From Tenacibaculum ovolyticum DSM 18103 (GTDB lineage: Bacteria > Bacteroidota > Bacteroidia > Flavobacteriales > Flavobacteriaceae), in assembly GCF_000430545.1 (NCBI RefSeq), contig NZ_KE387163.1, positions 895,045 through 959,044 of the forward strand: a DNA stretch of 64,000 nucleotides, written 5' to 3'. Below the pieces are notes generated by a model, which saw only the letters and a list, made by a program, of their open reading frames with translations, did no database searches and was not told the DNA's origin. A program made the position numbers and the translations under genes. Within the stretch, counting starts at the first letter, position 1. Each line of letters begins with the position of its first letter. Below, piece after piece: positions 17,654 to 27,107 of this stretch.

Positions 17654-18469
17654 ATGAACCCAAAAATATTTAAACCTAATCAAGATTTAAAAGAATTTGT
17701 TAAATCTTATTGGACGTTAGAAGGAACTAAAGACGCAACACCAAACAAAAATACGATTGTTCCAGACGGTACAATGAAATTAATTTTTCATTATGGAGAC
17801 TTGTATTGGCATCACCCTGAAAATGGAGATAGTTTTTTACAACCAAGATGTTTTTTAATTGGCCAACTTACCAAACCTTATATTGTAGAACCTGACGGAG
17901 ATACTGGAACATTTGTTGTTCGGTTTCACCCAAATGGTTTTTCACCTTTTACCACAATTCCGATTAAAGAAATGGAGAATACACCTATTTCGCTAGAAAG
18001 GTTATTTGGAAAAGAAGGACAAAAGCTTGAATTTAAGATTTTGAACGCAAATGGTGTTTTAAAAAGAATTGAGATCATTGAATCTTTTTTATTAAGCAAA
18101 TTAAAAAATAAAAAATTGACAGACAAAGTTGTAAAATCAACAATTAAGACAATTACAACAGCTAACGGACAAATTCCAATTAACGAGCTTTCTAAACAAG
18201 GTCATCTTAATAGAAGAGTTTTATCGCGAAAATTTAATACAACCGTTGGGTTAAGTCCTAAACAACTTTCAAAAATTATACGACTACAATCCTCTCTCAA
18301 GATCTTATTAAATAAAGATATTTCTAAACTTACCGATTTAGCTTATGAAAATGATTATTTTGACCAAGCACACTTTATAAAAGATTTTAACGAATTTACA
18401 GGTACTACTCCTAAAGAATTTTACAAAGACCATTTAAAAATGTCATTAATTTTCGAAAAACTAAATTAA
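17654..18469 (+). CDS. AraC family transcriptional regulator with N-terminal sensor-like domain
   Basis: This 271-aa protein has an N-terminal domain (1-155) of the DUF6597 type often seen before AraC helix-turn-helix domains: FKPNQDLKEFVKSYWTLEG, then VPDGTMKLIFHYGD and GTFVVRFHPNGFSPF. The C-terminal AraC DNA-binding domain spans about 165-262, with the second helix-turn-helix ending in the typical DQAHFIKDFNEFTGTTPKEFYK. No Ada-type cysteine domain is present. A 19-bp repeat also found before the oxygenase cassette lies just upstream, so this regulator could control both. It is followed after 72 bp by a glyoxalase-fold gene. Confidence 0.88.
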   Translation: MNPKIFKPNQDLKEFVKSYWTLEGTKDATPNKNTIVPDGTMKLIFHYGDLYWHHPENGDSFLQPRCFLIGQLTKPYIVEPDGDTGTFVVRFHPNGFSPFTTIPIKEMENTPISLERLFGKEGQKLEFKILNANGVLKRIEIIESFLLSKLKNKKLTDKVVKSTIKTITTANGQIPINELSKQGHLNRRVLSRKFNTTVGLSPKQLSKIIRLQSSLKILLNKDISKLTDLAYENDYFDQAHFIKDFNEFTGTTPKEFYKDHLKMSLIFEKLN

Positions 18470-18501
18470 TACTGTCCCATTTTTACAATTTTAAAGATTT
18501 A

Positions 18502-18509
18502 TAGATTTG
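18502..18509 (+). promoter_or_regulatory. -7 box TAGATTTG upstream of the VOC gene
   Basis: TAGATTTG matches TAnnTTTG and ends 32 bp before the start at 18542. No -33 element is evident. Confidence 0.45.
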
Positions 18510-18541
18510 CAACTTTGTACTCGAATTTAAAATAGTTTAAA

Positions 18542-18916
18542 ATGAAGAATGCAAATCCTGTATGTTGGTTTGATATTAATGTAGCAAACCTAGAGCGAGC
18601 AAAAAAATTTTATGAATCAGTTTTTAACATAACACTTGTTGATTTACCTATTGAATGGGGAAAACAGTCAACTTTTCCTTTTGAAAACAATGGAACTAAC
18701 GCTACTGGTGCTTTAATTGAAAAAGAAAACTACATTCCTAATAGTAATAATACTGTCGTTTATTTTTCTTCAAAAGATTGCATTACAGAAGAATCTAGAG
18801 TAGAAAAATTTGGAGGAAAACTAATTAAACAAAAAATGTCTATTGGAGAATTTGGGTTTGTTTCAATTTTACAAGATTCTGAAGGCAATACAATTGGCCT
18901 TCACTCAAGAGAGTAA
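18542..18916 (+). CDS. VOC (glyoxalase/bleomycin resistance) superfamily protein
   Basis: This 124-aa protein has the vicinal-oxygen-chelate layout: NPVCWFDINVANLERAKKFYESVF at the N-terminus and IGEFGFVSILQDSEGNTIGLHS at the C-terminus, a form common in small VOC proteins of unknown substrate. A metal-dependent lyase, isomerase or dioxygenase role, or a binding role, are all possible. It may be the target of the upstream AraC regulator but has its own promoter box. Confidence 0.88.
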   Translation: MKNANPVCWFDINVANLERAKKFYESVFNITLVDLPIEWGKQSTFPFENNGTNATGALIEKENYIPNSNNTVVYFSSKDCITEESRVEKFGGKLIKQKMSIGEFGFVSILQDSEGNTIGLHSRE

Positions 18917-18929
18917 AAAAATGAATAAT

Positions 18930-18964
18930 AATAGCGGTTTAAACAAAAAAATTAAACCGTTATT
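18930..18964. terminator. Hairpin between the VOC gene and recG
   Basis: Inverted repeat AATAGCGGTTTAA/TTAAACCGTTATT with one mismatch and a 9-nt A-rich loop, 14 bp after the VOC stop. It could serve the plus-strand gene and, weakly, recG on the other strand. Confidence 0.6.
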
Positions 18965-19059
18965 GATTTTAAGCTAGTATCTATAAAAAAAAACGAGTAC
19001 CACTTAATTTCATATCATTTTTACCATAAATCATATCATTACGAAAACCTTATTCTATA

Positions 19060-21588
19060 TTAACTAATATTACTCCAAAGCCCGCTAGTTTTTTGCAGCT
19101 GCCTATATACCTTTAATAAATTAGCATTTTCTGGTTTAGAAAAAGCTGCATCTTCTTCTAAAACACTTATGGCAATTTGGCGTGCCTTCTGTAAAATACC
19201 TGAATCTTTAACAACATCTGCAATTTTAAGGTTTAATACTCCACTTTGTTGTGTACCCATAATATTACCAGGTCCACGTAATTTTAAATCTACCTCAGCA
19301 ATTTTAAATCCATCGGTAGTTTCAACCATCGTTTGTAAACGGGTTTTACTATCTGAAGATAATTTAAAACTCGACAATAAAATACAGTAACTCTGCTCTG
19401 CTCCACGCCCTACTCTACCCCGTAATTGATGTAATTGACTTAATCCAAAACGTTCAGCGCTTTCAATAACCATTACCGATGCATTTGGCACATTAACTCC
19501 TACTTCAATTACCGTAGTTGCTACCATTATTTGTGTTTCTCCTTTTACAAAACGATTCATTTCATACTCTTTATCCGCAGGTTTCATTTGCCCATGAACA
19601 ATACTAATTTGATATTTTGGAGAAGGAAAATCACGTGAAATACTCTCATAACCATCCATTAAATCTTTGTAATCCATTGCTTCCGATTCTTGAATTAACG
19701 GATACACTACATAAGCTTGACGTCCTTTATTTATTTCATCTTTTAAAAACTTAAATACACTTAAACGATTGCTATCATAACGATGTACTGTTTTAATTTC
19801 TTTACGTCCTGGAGGTAATTCATCAATTACAGAAATATCTAAATCACCATAAACCGACATTGCTAATGTTCGTGGAATTGGTGTTGCCGTCATTACCAAT
19901 ACATGTGGAGGTACAGATTTTTTAACCTTTATTAAAGGAAGACTTTTTAATTTAGCTTCTATCCTTGCTATCGTGTTTTCTATAGCTCCTGAAACTTCCT
20001 CATCACTTAATCGAATAATCTCGTAACCAAACTCATTTAAAATTGTTGATCGTAAATTAGCTGCTTCTTTCTGCTCAGGTGTAGCGTGGTATTTTCCATT
20101 AACCTCTACAATCAATTTTTTCTCTAAGCAAATAAAATCTACCATAAATTCATCAATAATATAATATCTTCTAAATTTAAATCCTGTTTGTTTTGTACTT
20201 AAAACCTCCCATAAAGCTCTTTCTTCTTTCGTAGTTTTATTTTTACGTTTTAATGCTATTTCTTTTAATAGTTTATATTCTAATGGATGTGTTGTCATGT
20301 ATTTTTCACGAACAACTTTTCCTTTTTCCTCAGAAACTCCTTGAACTGGGTTTTTCTCCCATAATTTTGATCGCTGTGCTACTCCAAAACGATGTTGCTC
20401 ATCAATAATCGAAATCCCTAAATTTTTAAACTGTACTTTATCCTCTAATACTGCATGTGTACCTATTAAAATATGCAATGAACCATCTTCTAACCCTGTA
20501 TGAATTTCACGTCGTTGTTTTATTTTACTAGAACCTGTTAATAGTGCTATTTTTAGAGGTGTTTCAGCTAATAATTCTACCATTCCGTTATAATGTTGAA
20601 TTGCTAAAATTTCAGTAGGTGCCATAATTGTTGCTTGGTAGCCATTATCAATCGCTAACAACATCGTTAGTAAAGCAACTATGGTTTTACCAGAACCAAC
20701 ATCTCCTTGCAATAAGCGATTCATATGTACACCTGAACCTATATCTTTACGTATTTCTTTTAAAACTCTTTTCTGTGCATTCGTTAATTCAAAAGGTAAA
20801 TAATTCTTGTAAAAACCAGTAAAATGATCTCCTACTTTTTCAAAAATATAGCCTTTTATTTTTGACTTCCGAATTAGTTTTTTCTGTAATAATTGAATTT
20901 GAATAAAAAATAATTCTTCAAATTTTAATCGATTTTGCGCCTTTGCTAATAGCTCTTGACTTTTAGGAAAATGGATATTTAATAAAGCTTCTTTTTTGCT
21001 TAATAATTGATTTTCATTTAATAGATATGCAGGAAGTGTTTCATCTATTAACCCAAAAGTTTGTTGAAACAAATTCTGAATAAAACCACGTAAAATCTTA
21101 TTACTAATTCCCTTATTAGCCAACTTTTCGGTAGATGGATATACAGGTTGCATAGATGTTTGCAACTTGCTTTTGTACTCTTTTACCGTCTCCATTTCTG
21201 GATGTGGCATATTTGCATTGCCGTTATACCAATTTAGTTTTCCGTAAATTACATACGGTACATTAACTTTTAAGCTATCCTTAATCCATTTTGCTCCTTT
21301 AAACCAAACTAGTTCTATAAACCCTGTAGCATCAGAAAAAGTAGCAACTAACCTACTTCCTCTTTTCTGTTTTACTTCTTTTATACCAGTAATCTTACCA
21401 ACAATCTGAACTTCAGAAGTATTCTGCTTTAATTGATTAATTGTATAAAACTGTGTTTTATCAATATAACGAAACGGAAAAAGATGCAACAAGTCATTAC
21501 ATGTTTTTACACCTAACTCGGTATACAACAATTCTGCCCTAGCTACACTAACGCCTTTTATATATGTTACAGGATGATTTAAATTCAT
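19060..21588 (-). CDS. recG: ATP-dependent DNA helicase RecG with inserted DUF559 domain
   Basis: This 842-aa helicase remodels stalled replication forks and branched DNA. An N-terminal OB-fold wedge domain (about 50-150) is followed by Walker A GDVGSGKT at 295-302, DEQH at 396-399, TATPIPRT at 567-574, and the helicase C-terminal motifs (TTVIEVGVNVP, QLRGRVGRG). Typical RecG is about 700 aa. The extra ~146 residues lie at about 413-558, between motifs II and III, and form a DUF559 domain: ERALWEVLSTKQTGFKFRR, VDFICLEKKLIVEVNGKYH, EFGYEIIRLSDEEV. The reading frame is continuous across it. Whether helicase activity survives, or the inserted domain cuts DNA, cannot be told from sequence. Confidence 0.95.
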   Translation of the reverse strand: MNLNHPVTYIKGVSVARAELLYTELGVKTCNDLLHLFPFRYIDKTQFYTINQLKQNTSEVQIVGKITGIKEVKQKRGSRLVATFSDATGFIELVWFKGAKWIKDSLKVNVPYVIYGKLNWYNGNANMPHPEMETVKEYKSKLQTSMQPVYPSTEKLANKGISNKILRGFIQNLFQQTFGLIDETLPAYLLNENQLLSKKEALLNIHFPKSQELLAKAQNRLKFEELFFIQIQLLQKKLIRKSKIKGYIFEKVGDHFTGFYKNYLPFELTNAQKRVLKEIRKDIGSGVHMNRLLQGDVGSGKTIVALLTMLLAIDNGYQATIMAPTEILAIQHYNGMVELLAETPLKIALLTGSSKIKQRREIHTGLEDGSLHILIGTHAVLEDKVQFKNLGISIIDEQHRFGVAQRSKLWEKNPVQGVSEEKGKVVREKYMTTHPLEYKLLKEIALKRKNKTTKEERALWEVLSTKQTGFKFRRYYIIDEFMVDFICLEKKLIVEVNGKYHATPEQKEAANLRSTILNEFGYEIIRLSDEEVSGAIENTIARIEAKLKSLPLIKVKKSVPPHVLVMTATPIPRTLAMSVYGDLDISVIDELPPGRKEIKTVHRYDSNRLSVFKFLKDEINKGRQAYVVYPLIQESEAMDYKDLMDGYESISRDFPSPKYQISIVHGQMKPADKEYEMNRFVKGETQIMVATTVIEVGVNVPNASVMVIESAERFGLSQLHQLRGRVGRGAEQSYCILLSSFKLSSDSKTRLQTMVETTDGFKIAEVDLKLRGPGNIMGTQQSGVLNLKIADVVKDSGILQKARQIAISVLEEDAAFSKPENANLLKVYRQLQKTSGLWSNIS
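19915..20352 (-). other. DUF559 (PD-(D/E)XK-like endonuclease) domain inserted in recG
   Basis: This in-frame segment encodes RecG residues ~413-558. The conserved DUF559 elements are the helix TKEERALWEVL, the FKFRR strand, D484 (VDFI), E495 (IVEVNG) and H501, followed by GYEIIRLSDEEV. The family is related to Vsr-type nucleases. The usual second acid in ExD appears as N497. Removing the segment rejoins LWEKN to PPHVLVMTATP, the normal RecG sequence. No intein splice residues are visible at the edges. Confidence 0.85.
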
Positions 21589-21623
21589 TGAGAACGAAAA
21601 TACAAAAAGCCATTAAAATCAAC

Positions 21624-21631
21624 TATCTTTG
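21624..21631 (+). promoter_or_regulatory. -7 box TATCTTTG upstream of rsmB
   Basis: TATCTTTG fits TAnnTTTG and ends 18 bp before the ATG at 21650, in the short divergent gap between recG and rsmB. No -33 TTG at the usual distance. Confidence 0.55.
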
Positions 21632-21649
21632 CACTCTTAAATTCATCAA

Positions 21650-22861
21650 ATGAGATTACATAGAAATTTAGTTTACGCAGTAATTGATAGTTTACGCGAC
21701 GTTTTTAATGAAGATGTGTATGCTGATAAAGCTGTTCAAAAGGCACTAAAAAGAGATAAAAGATGGGGAGCACGTGATAGAAAATTTGTTGCTGAAACTA
21801 TTTATGACATTGTACGATGGAAACGTTTGTATGGTGAAATTGCGAATGTAAAAACTCCATATTCAAGACCTGACTTATGGCGTTTACTAGTAGTTTGGTG
21901 TGTATTAAGAGGTATTAAATTACCTGATTGGAACCAAATTGAAGAAACTCCTACTAGGAGAATTAAAGGAAAGTTTGATGAACTTTCTCAAACAAGAAAA
22001 TATAGAGAATCTATTCCTGATTGGATAGATGAATTAGGTGTTAAAGAATTAGGTGAAGCTGTTTGGACAAAAGAAATTGCTGCTTTAAATAAACAAGCCG
22101 ATGTTATTTTACGTACTAATACTTTAAACGTAACAAAAGAGCACTTACAAAACGATTTAAAAGCTGAAGGTATAGAAACTGAATTCATTAAAGGATGTGA
22201 TGATGCTTTACGTTTAGTTGAACGTGCTAATGTTTTTAAAACAGAAGCTTTTCATAAAGGTTTTTTTGAAGTACAAGATGCTTCTTCTCAATTAGTAGCT
22301 GCATATTTAGATGTTGAACCAGGTATGAAAGTAATTGATACTTGTGCTGGTGCTGGTGGTAAGACATTACATTTAGCTTCTTTAATGAAAAATAAAGGGC
22401 AAATTATAGCGATGGATATTTATGAAAGTAAATTGAAAAAGTTAAAAGTTAGAGCTCGTAGAAATGGAGTTAGTAATGTTAACTTAAAAGTTATTGATTC
22501 TACAAAAGTAATTAAAAAGTTATACGGTAAAGCTGATAGAGTTTTAATTGATGCTCCATGTTCTGGTTTAGGTGTTATTCGTAGAAATCCAGATAGTAAA
22601 TGGAAATTACAACCTGAATTTATTGATAACATCAAAAAAATTCAACAAGACGTTTTACAACAATATTCTAGAATGGTAAAACCTGGAGGTAAATTAGTAT
22701 ACGCTACTTGTTCTGTGCTACCTTCTGAAAACCAAGATCAAGTTAAAACATTTTTAGCTTCTGAAGATGGTAAAGATTTTACCTTTGTAAAAGACAGTAA
22801 AGTATTGGCTCATAAATTTGGGTTTGATGGTTTTTATATGGCTCAGTTAGTACGAAAATAA
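21650..22861 (+). CDS. RsmB/NOP family rRNA (cytosine-C5)-methyltransferase
   Basis: This 403-aa SAM-dependent m5C methyltransferase has an N-terminal NusB-like/RNA-recognition region (1-150) and a catalytic domain with SAM motif VIDTCAGAGGKTLHLAS (228-244). The two catalytic cysteines are C304 in DAPCSG (301-306) and C354 in ATCS (352-355). The likely target is 16S rRNA by homology to RsmB (C967), although other NOP-family targets are possible. It is monocistronic, diverging from recG and closed by a strong terminator. Confidence 0.92.
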   Translation: MRLHRNLVYAVIDSLRDVFNEDVYADKAVQKALKRDKRWGARDRKFVAETIYDIVRWKRLYGEIANVKTPYSRPDLWRLLVVWCVLRGIKLPDWNQIEETPTRRIKGKFDELSQTRKYRESIPDWIDELGVKELGEAVWTKEIAALNKQADVILRTNTLNVTKEHLQNDLKAEGIETEFIKGCDDALRLVERANVFKTEAFHKGFFEVQDASSQLVAAYLDVEPGMKVIDTCAGAGGKTLHLASLMKNKGQIIAMDIYESKLKKLKVRARRNGVSNVNLKVIDSTKVIKKLYGKADRVLIDAPCSGLGVIRRNPDSKWKLQPEFIDNIKKIQQDVLQQYSRMVKPGGKLVYATCSVLPSENQDQVKTFLASEDGKDFTFVKDSKVLAHKFGFDGFYMAQLVRK

Positions 22862-22885
22862 TTTTTCACTTTTATTATACAAAAC

Positions 22886-22919
22886 AAAAGGCTCGTGATT
22901 TTTAAATCACGAGCCTTTT
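22886..22919 (+). terminator. Terminator after rsmB
   Basis: Near-perfect hairpin AAAAGGCTCGTGATTT/AAATCACGAGCCTTTT with a two-base loop, 25 bp after the stop codon. Confidence 0.88.
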
Positions 22920-23160
22920 CAATCAACTATTAAAAACTAATTAATCACTAAACTTTTTGTTAAGTAATTACACTTATAAGACGATACATTTTTTGATTTG
23001 TTACACCTCTATTTTTAGTTTAACATTTTTTTAAGATACCCTATATATATAAAATAAGTGTTACTTGTTTTAAATAACTAATTATCAATCGCTTAACCCC
23101 TTTCACTTACCCATATTACAAACTCATAATCAAGTATATAAACTGATTATATTATTCCAT

Positions 23161-23199
23161 AAAAAAAACCTCATACAACCAATACAGTTATATGAGGTT
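23161..23199 (-). terminator. Terminator after the chitinase gene
   Basis: On the minus strand AACCTCATA/TATGAGGTT pairs around a 15-nt loop and is followed by a run of eight T. It begins 19 bp after the chitinase stop. Confidence 0.8.
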
Positions 23200-23218
23200 A
23201 ACAATAAGCTAAAAAAGA

Positions 23219-26200
23219 TTATTTTACTTTAATAAATCTTCCAGTATGCTTTTTTCCATTTTTTTCAAATCCATAAAAATAGATTCCATTCTTTAAAAAA
23301 CGAACGTCAAATGTATTTTTCTTATTACCTAGGTTAATCTTTTTACTAAGAACAACAACACCGTTAATATCAAAAATCTGTATTGTAGATTGTAACTGCA
23401 CGTTACTTCTTAAACTTAAATCACTTAAGTTAACAATAATCAAATCATCTACTACTGGGTTAGAAAACACCTTAATTTTATCTTTACTTTTTGTTCCTAT
23501 GTTTTGTTTTGGTAAAGAAGCTACAGTAGTACTACAAGCACCTGTCTTTTTCCATGCTGCTTGCCAATGAGCTCCCGTTCCCGGTTCATAAGCCCATGCT
23601 GCACTTGATGAACACCAACCTGCTACACTACAACTAAATTTCTCTCCATTATTCTGTACTTCTGCATTTTGGCTGTATGATGTTCCTACTACATACTGTG
23701 CCACTCCATTACAACCACCTGTATTCCCTGCAGATTCTACAGTAACAGCTACACTAGTCGATGTAGTTTTAGCCATATCATTATCTGTAGCAACAACAGA
23801 TAATTCATAGGTACCAACTTTTAAATTATTTACAGAATAAGTATAAGGACTTGTAGTATCTTCTCCTAATTTTACAGTTCCTCTATAAAACTCAACTAAC
23901 GTAACTGTACCATCACTATCAGCTGCATTTGCAGCGATGTTTAACACATTACCTTCTGTAATAACACTATTATTGGTTGGTGCAGAAATACTTACTGTCG
24001 GAGCAACATTTTTGTCTCCACCTCCTGTGTCACCACCACATTTTTTAATACTCTCCCAAACTCCTGATTTACCTGGAGTTTCATTCTTTGTCCACCATTT
24101 AGCTCTATAATGCACATTATTATACTGAACATCATCTCCGTTAGTATACACTTTTGTTGATGACCATACAGAATAATTTACACATAGATCAGTACTAGCT
24201 TTTGTTATTGAAAAAGCTACTTGGCTTTCACTACTTTTATTTTCACTATTAGTAGCTTTTATTTTAAATACATATTCTCCTACTGTAGAAGCCGTATAGT
24301 TTGCTGTATAATTGTCACCTGTATTTGTTGCTGCAACTACAACTCCATTTACATCAAAAACAACACTAGTTATATTTCCTATAGCGTTTGTTACCGTTGC
24401 TGCTAATACTACATTTGAACCTACTTCTGAAGAATAATTATTCACAGGGCTTGTTATGGTAACTACTGGTGAAGCTGTATTAGCTTCTACCGTAACATTT
24501 ACTCCTAAAGATACTGTTGAAGCATTATCATTATCAAAAGCTTTCGCTGTGATTGTGTGAGCTCCTAAACTTGGTACTGCCCAATTATATTCATATGGAG
24601 AGCTTGTATCCTGTCCTAACAAAACAGTTCCATCATAAAATTCTACTTTAGTAACAGTTCCATCAGAATCAGCTGCTCTTGCTGATATTATTACTGATGT
24701 TCCTGCTGTAAGAGTACTATTATTTACTGGTGCTAAAATACTTACTGTTGGAGCTTTATTAATTGGTAACGTACCTCCTTCTGCAAAAACTTCATTAATT
24801 TTGTTAACTAATGGAGATTTTACATTAGACCATCTTTTAAGTTTTCTACCAAAAGAAGTAACCGAACCTGAAATTTCAAGATCTCCAAAAACAGTCCATA
24901 CAATAGTACCACCTAATCCATTATCGTTAATAAATTTAGCTTTTATTCCTATTGACTCCTCGTCATCATAACTAAGGAAAAAATTATCTTTTACCAAATA
25001 CGGTACTTTAGCTTCATTATCCCATTTTCTTGTCCATCCACTATTTGGTGATAATGCTTTTTGTTTGATGAAAAAATAATTTGGAGTTCCATCATACACT
25101 TCTTTAGGCCAGTTAGTGTAATCTGCTGCTGTTTGAATTGGACCATCTGGCTGTAAAGTTTCTGCTCTTTTTACTGTTTTTTTATTAAGAGCTGCAGGAC
25201 CATCTGTAATTACTCCTCTTCCATAAAAAGGTGCTCCAAAACAAATTTGCTTTTTTGGAACTCCTACTTCTACTAATTTATTTAAAGTACTTTGCCAATT
25301 AAAAAAATCAATCTCAGCTCCAGAATAAGGATATACTGGTGAGTTATGTCCTGCTTTATTAGACCATCCTCCATTATAATCATAAGTCATTATATTATAG
25401 TAATCCATGTTCTTAGAAAGTTTTGTCCAGTTGAATCCTTCTAACTTTCTTGGATCTGCAGCCATTGCTGAAGTAATCAATTTGTCTGTTCCAATAGCAT
25501 TTCTTATATCTTGTACTAAAGTTTCAAAATTTGCAAAATCTGCCTGTGAACCAGTAAAATTCATCCCTGAATATGGCCCTGGATATTCCCAGTCTAAATC
25601 AATCCCATCAAATCCAATAGCTATTAATTTTTTACAATCTTCAATGAACCTTGCCTTTTTTACTGGGTCGGCTGCCATTTCTGGAAAATGTTTACACATA
25701 CTCCATCCACCAATAGATGCCATTACTTTTACACCATTTTTATGAGCTATGTCTAATAACCCAAGTGCTCCATTCTCTTTTTTAAGAGGTAATGGTAAAC
25801 CTCCGCTTAATCCCCAAACTGGATGCGTCCAAGTACTAGCTCCTACTTCAACCTGAAAACCTTGTGCTTCTGCACGAGTTTTTATTGAAGGATTCACGTA
25901 ATTTACATATTCTAATTCTCCGAATAAAAGATGTAAATCCCAACTACTATATAAATCTGTGTAAAATAAATCTGCTGGCTCTTGCGATACATTCGCATCA
26001 TAAATTTTCTTATTTCTATGATCTCCACTATGTAAAGAACCGTCACGTGCTACTCCAAAAAAAGAATAGTTTAAAATAGTATACTTAGAGTAATCAATAT
26101 TTAAGTGTGTTAAAGCACCTGCTTTAGGAACTCCTGCTTTTGTATCTTTCCAAGCATCCCAATTACTAATATAACCAATAACTTGCTTTTGATGATCGGC

Positions 26201-26302
26201 TGTTGTTGCTTTTCCACCTGTATTTACCTGTGAAAACATAAATGCAGTGATAAAGAAAAAAACTATTTTCAGTTTTTTTCTAACTAATTTGAAGGGTGTC
26301 AT
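23219..26302 (-). CDS. Secreted multidomain GH18 chitinase with T9SS sorting domain
   Basis: This 1027-aa extracellular chitinase has a signal peptide at 1-24 and a GH18 catalytic domain at about 38-490. The catalytic motif is D232-x-x-D235-x-D237-x-E239 (FDGIDLDWEY), where E239 is the acid. MTYDYNGGW at 305-313 lines the cleft. Then come an Ig-like domain (~517-606), a second Ig-like domain (~610-705), a CBM5/12-type chitin-binding module (~707-755), a third Ig-like domain (~765-860), another CBM5/12-like module (~866-925) and a type A T9SS sorting domain at the end (KVFSNPVVDDLIIVNL...KNGIYFYGFEKNGK). It degrades chitin outside the cell and marks a marine polymer-degrading lifestyle. Confidence 0.95.
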   Translation of the reverse strand: MTPFKLVRKKLKIVFFFITAFMFSQVNTGGKATTADHQKQVIGYISNWDAWKDTKAGVPKAGALTHLNIDYSKYTILNYSFFGVARDGSLHSGDHRNKKIYDANVSQEPADLFYTDLYSSWDLHLLFGELEYVNYVNPSIKTRAEAQGFQVEVGASTWTHPVWGLSGGLPLPLKKENGALGLLDIAHKNGVKVMASIGGWSMCKHFPEMAADPVKKARFIEDCKKLIAIGFDGIDLDWEYPGPYSGMNFTGSQADFANFETLVQDIRNAIGTDKLITSAMAADPRKLEGFNWTKLSKNMDYYNIMTYDYNGGWSNKAGHNSPVYPYSGAEIDFFNWQSTLNKLVEVGVPKKQICFGAPFYGRGVITDGPAALNKKTVKRAETLQPDGPIQTAADYTNWPKEVYDGTPNYFFIKQKALSPNSGWTRKWDNEAKVPYLVKDNFFLSYDDEESIGIKAKFINDNGLGGTIVWTVFGDLEISGSVTSFGRKLKRWSNVKSPLVNKINEVFAEGGTLPINKAPTVSILAPVNNSTLTAGTSVIISARAADSDGTVTKVEFYDGTVLLGQDTSSPYEYNWAVPSLGAHTITAKAFDNDNASTVSLGVNVTVEANTASPVVTITSPVNNYSSEVGSNVVLAATVTNAIGNITSVVFDVNGVVVAATNTGDNYTANYTASTVGEYVFKIKATNSENKSSESQVAFSITKASTDLCVNYSVWSSTKVYTNGDDVQYNNVHYRAKWWTKNETPGKSGVWESIKKCGGDTGGGDKNVAPTVSISAPTNNSVITEGNVLNIAANAADSDGTVTLVEFYRGTVKLGEDTTSPYTYSVNNLKVGTYELSVVATDNDMAKTTSTSVAVTVESAGNTGGCNGVAQYVVGTSYSQNAEVQNNGEKFSCSVAGWCSSSAAWAYEPGTGAHWQAAWKKTGACSTTVASLPKQNIGTKSKDKIKVFSNPVVDDLIIVNLSDLSLRSNVQLQSTIQIFDINGVVVLSKKINLGNKKNTFDVRFLKNGIYFYGFEKNGKKHTGRFIKVK

Positions 26303-26527
26303 AAATTTTATTTTAAATTAATTAATTCTTTTCAAAATTATGGCGAATATATTTTACCGTAAAAAAAAATAGCTAAACAACTAAAAAACAACACCTAAAT
26401 ACATATTTCATCATTTAAACACACTTTTACAAACTTAAAAAGCATTAATTTAATCCATCTTCATAAAGTAATTTTTAGTTTTAATAATTTATAAGTATTT
26501 TTATAACTAACTAATTATATACAACTT

Positions 26528-26962
26528 ATGTCTAACTCAAACAAACCGAATACCTTATTCTGGATAATTGGTAGTATCTCTTTATTATGGAATGCAATGG
26601 GGGTTAACCAATACATTCAACAAGCTTATAAAACTGATGCTTTTAAAGCAATGTATCCTGATAAAAAAGTAATGGAACTAGCATTAAATACCCCATCATG
26701 GGTAATGGCAGCTTTTGCAATAGCTGTTTTTGGAGGTGTTTTTGGTAGTATTTTTTTATTACTTCGTAAACAAATAGCAAAACCTATATTTTTGGTTTCG
26801 CTAGTAGCGATTATTATACAAATGTTTTATAATGTTTTTATAAGTGGTGCTATGGATGTATACGGACCTGGCGTTCTTATAATGCCTACTATGGTCATTG
26901 GGTTTGCTATATTTATACTTTGGTATACTAAAAAGTGTAAAATTAAAGACTGGCTTTCTTAG
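26528..26962 (+). CDS. Four-helix membrane protein of unknown function
   Basis: This 144-aa protein has four predicted membrane segments at about 10-25, 58-78, 84-104 and 116-132, and short charged loops (QQAYKTDAFKAMYPDKKVMEL between the first two). Similar proteins in other bacteria carry vague names such as sugar transporter, but nothing here shows a substrate. It stands alone between the divergent chitinase gene and the convergent TRIC-type channel gene. Confidence 0.7.
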   Translation: MSNSNKPNTLFWIIGSISLLWNAMGVNQYIQQAYKTDAFKAMYPDKKVMELALNTPSWVMAAFAIAVFGGVFGSIFLLLRKQIAKPIFLVSLVAIIIQMFYNVFISGAMDVYGPGVLIMPTMVIGFAIFILWYTKKCKIKDWLS

Positions 26963-27107
26963 TAATCTTTTTAAGATATAAAACCATAACACTATTTAGC
27001 ATATATTAATCTTTTTTAGCTAACTGTATATAGTCTTCCTATTCTACTTAACATCTAAACTATGTAATATTCTAAAGTTAAAAAAAAACAAATACTCCAG
27101 CAATTAA

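Larger units (their letters stand above)
22862..23218. other. 357-bp convergent intergenic region
   Basis: It holds two terminators, one for rsmB (22886-22919) and one for the chitinase gene (23161-23199), with AT-rich sequence between. No gene or RNA is supported. Confidence 0.7.

Noticed and set aside
17654..18469. AraC regulator as an Ada-type alkylation sensor
   Set aside because: No cysteine-based methyl-acceptor domain or MGMT motif is present.
19915..20352. RecG insert as an intein
   Set aside because: No Cys/Ser splice residue opens the insert and no His-Asn plus Cys/Ser/Thr closes it; the edges read KN-P and VP-P.
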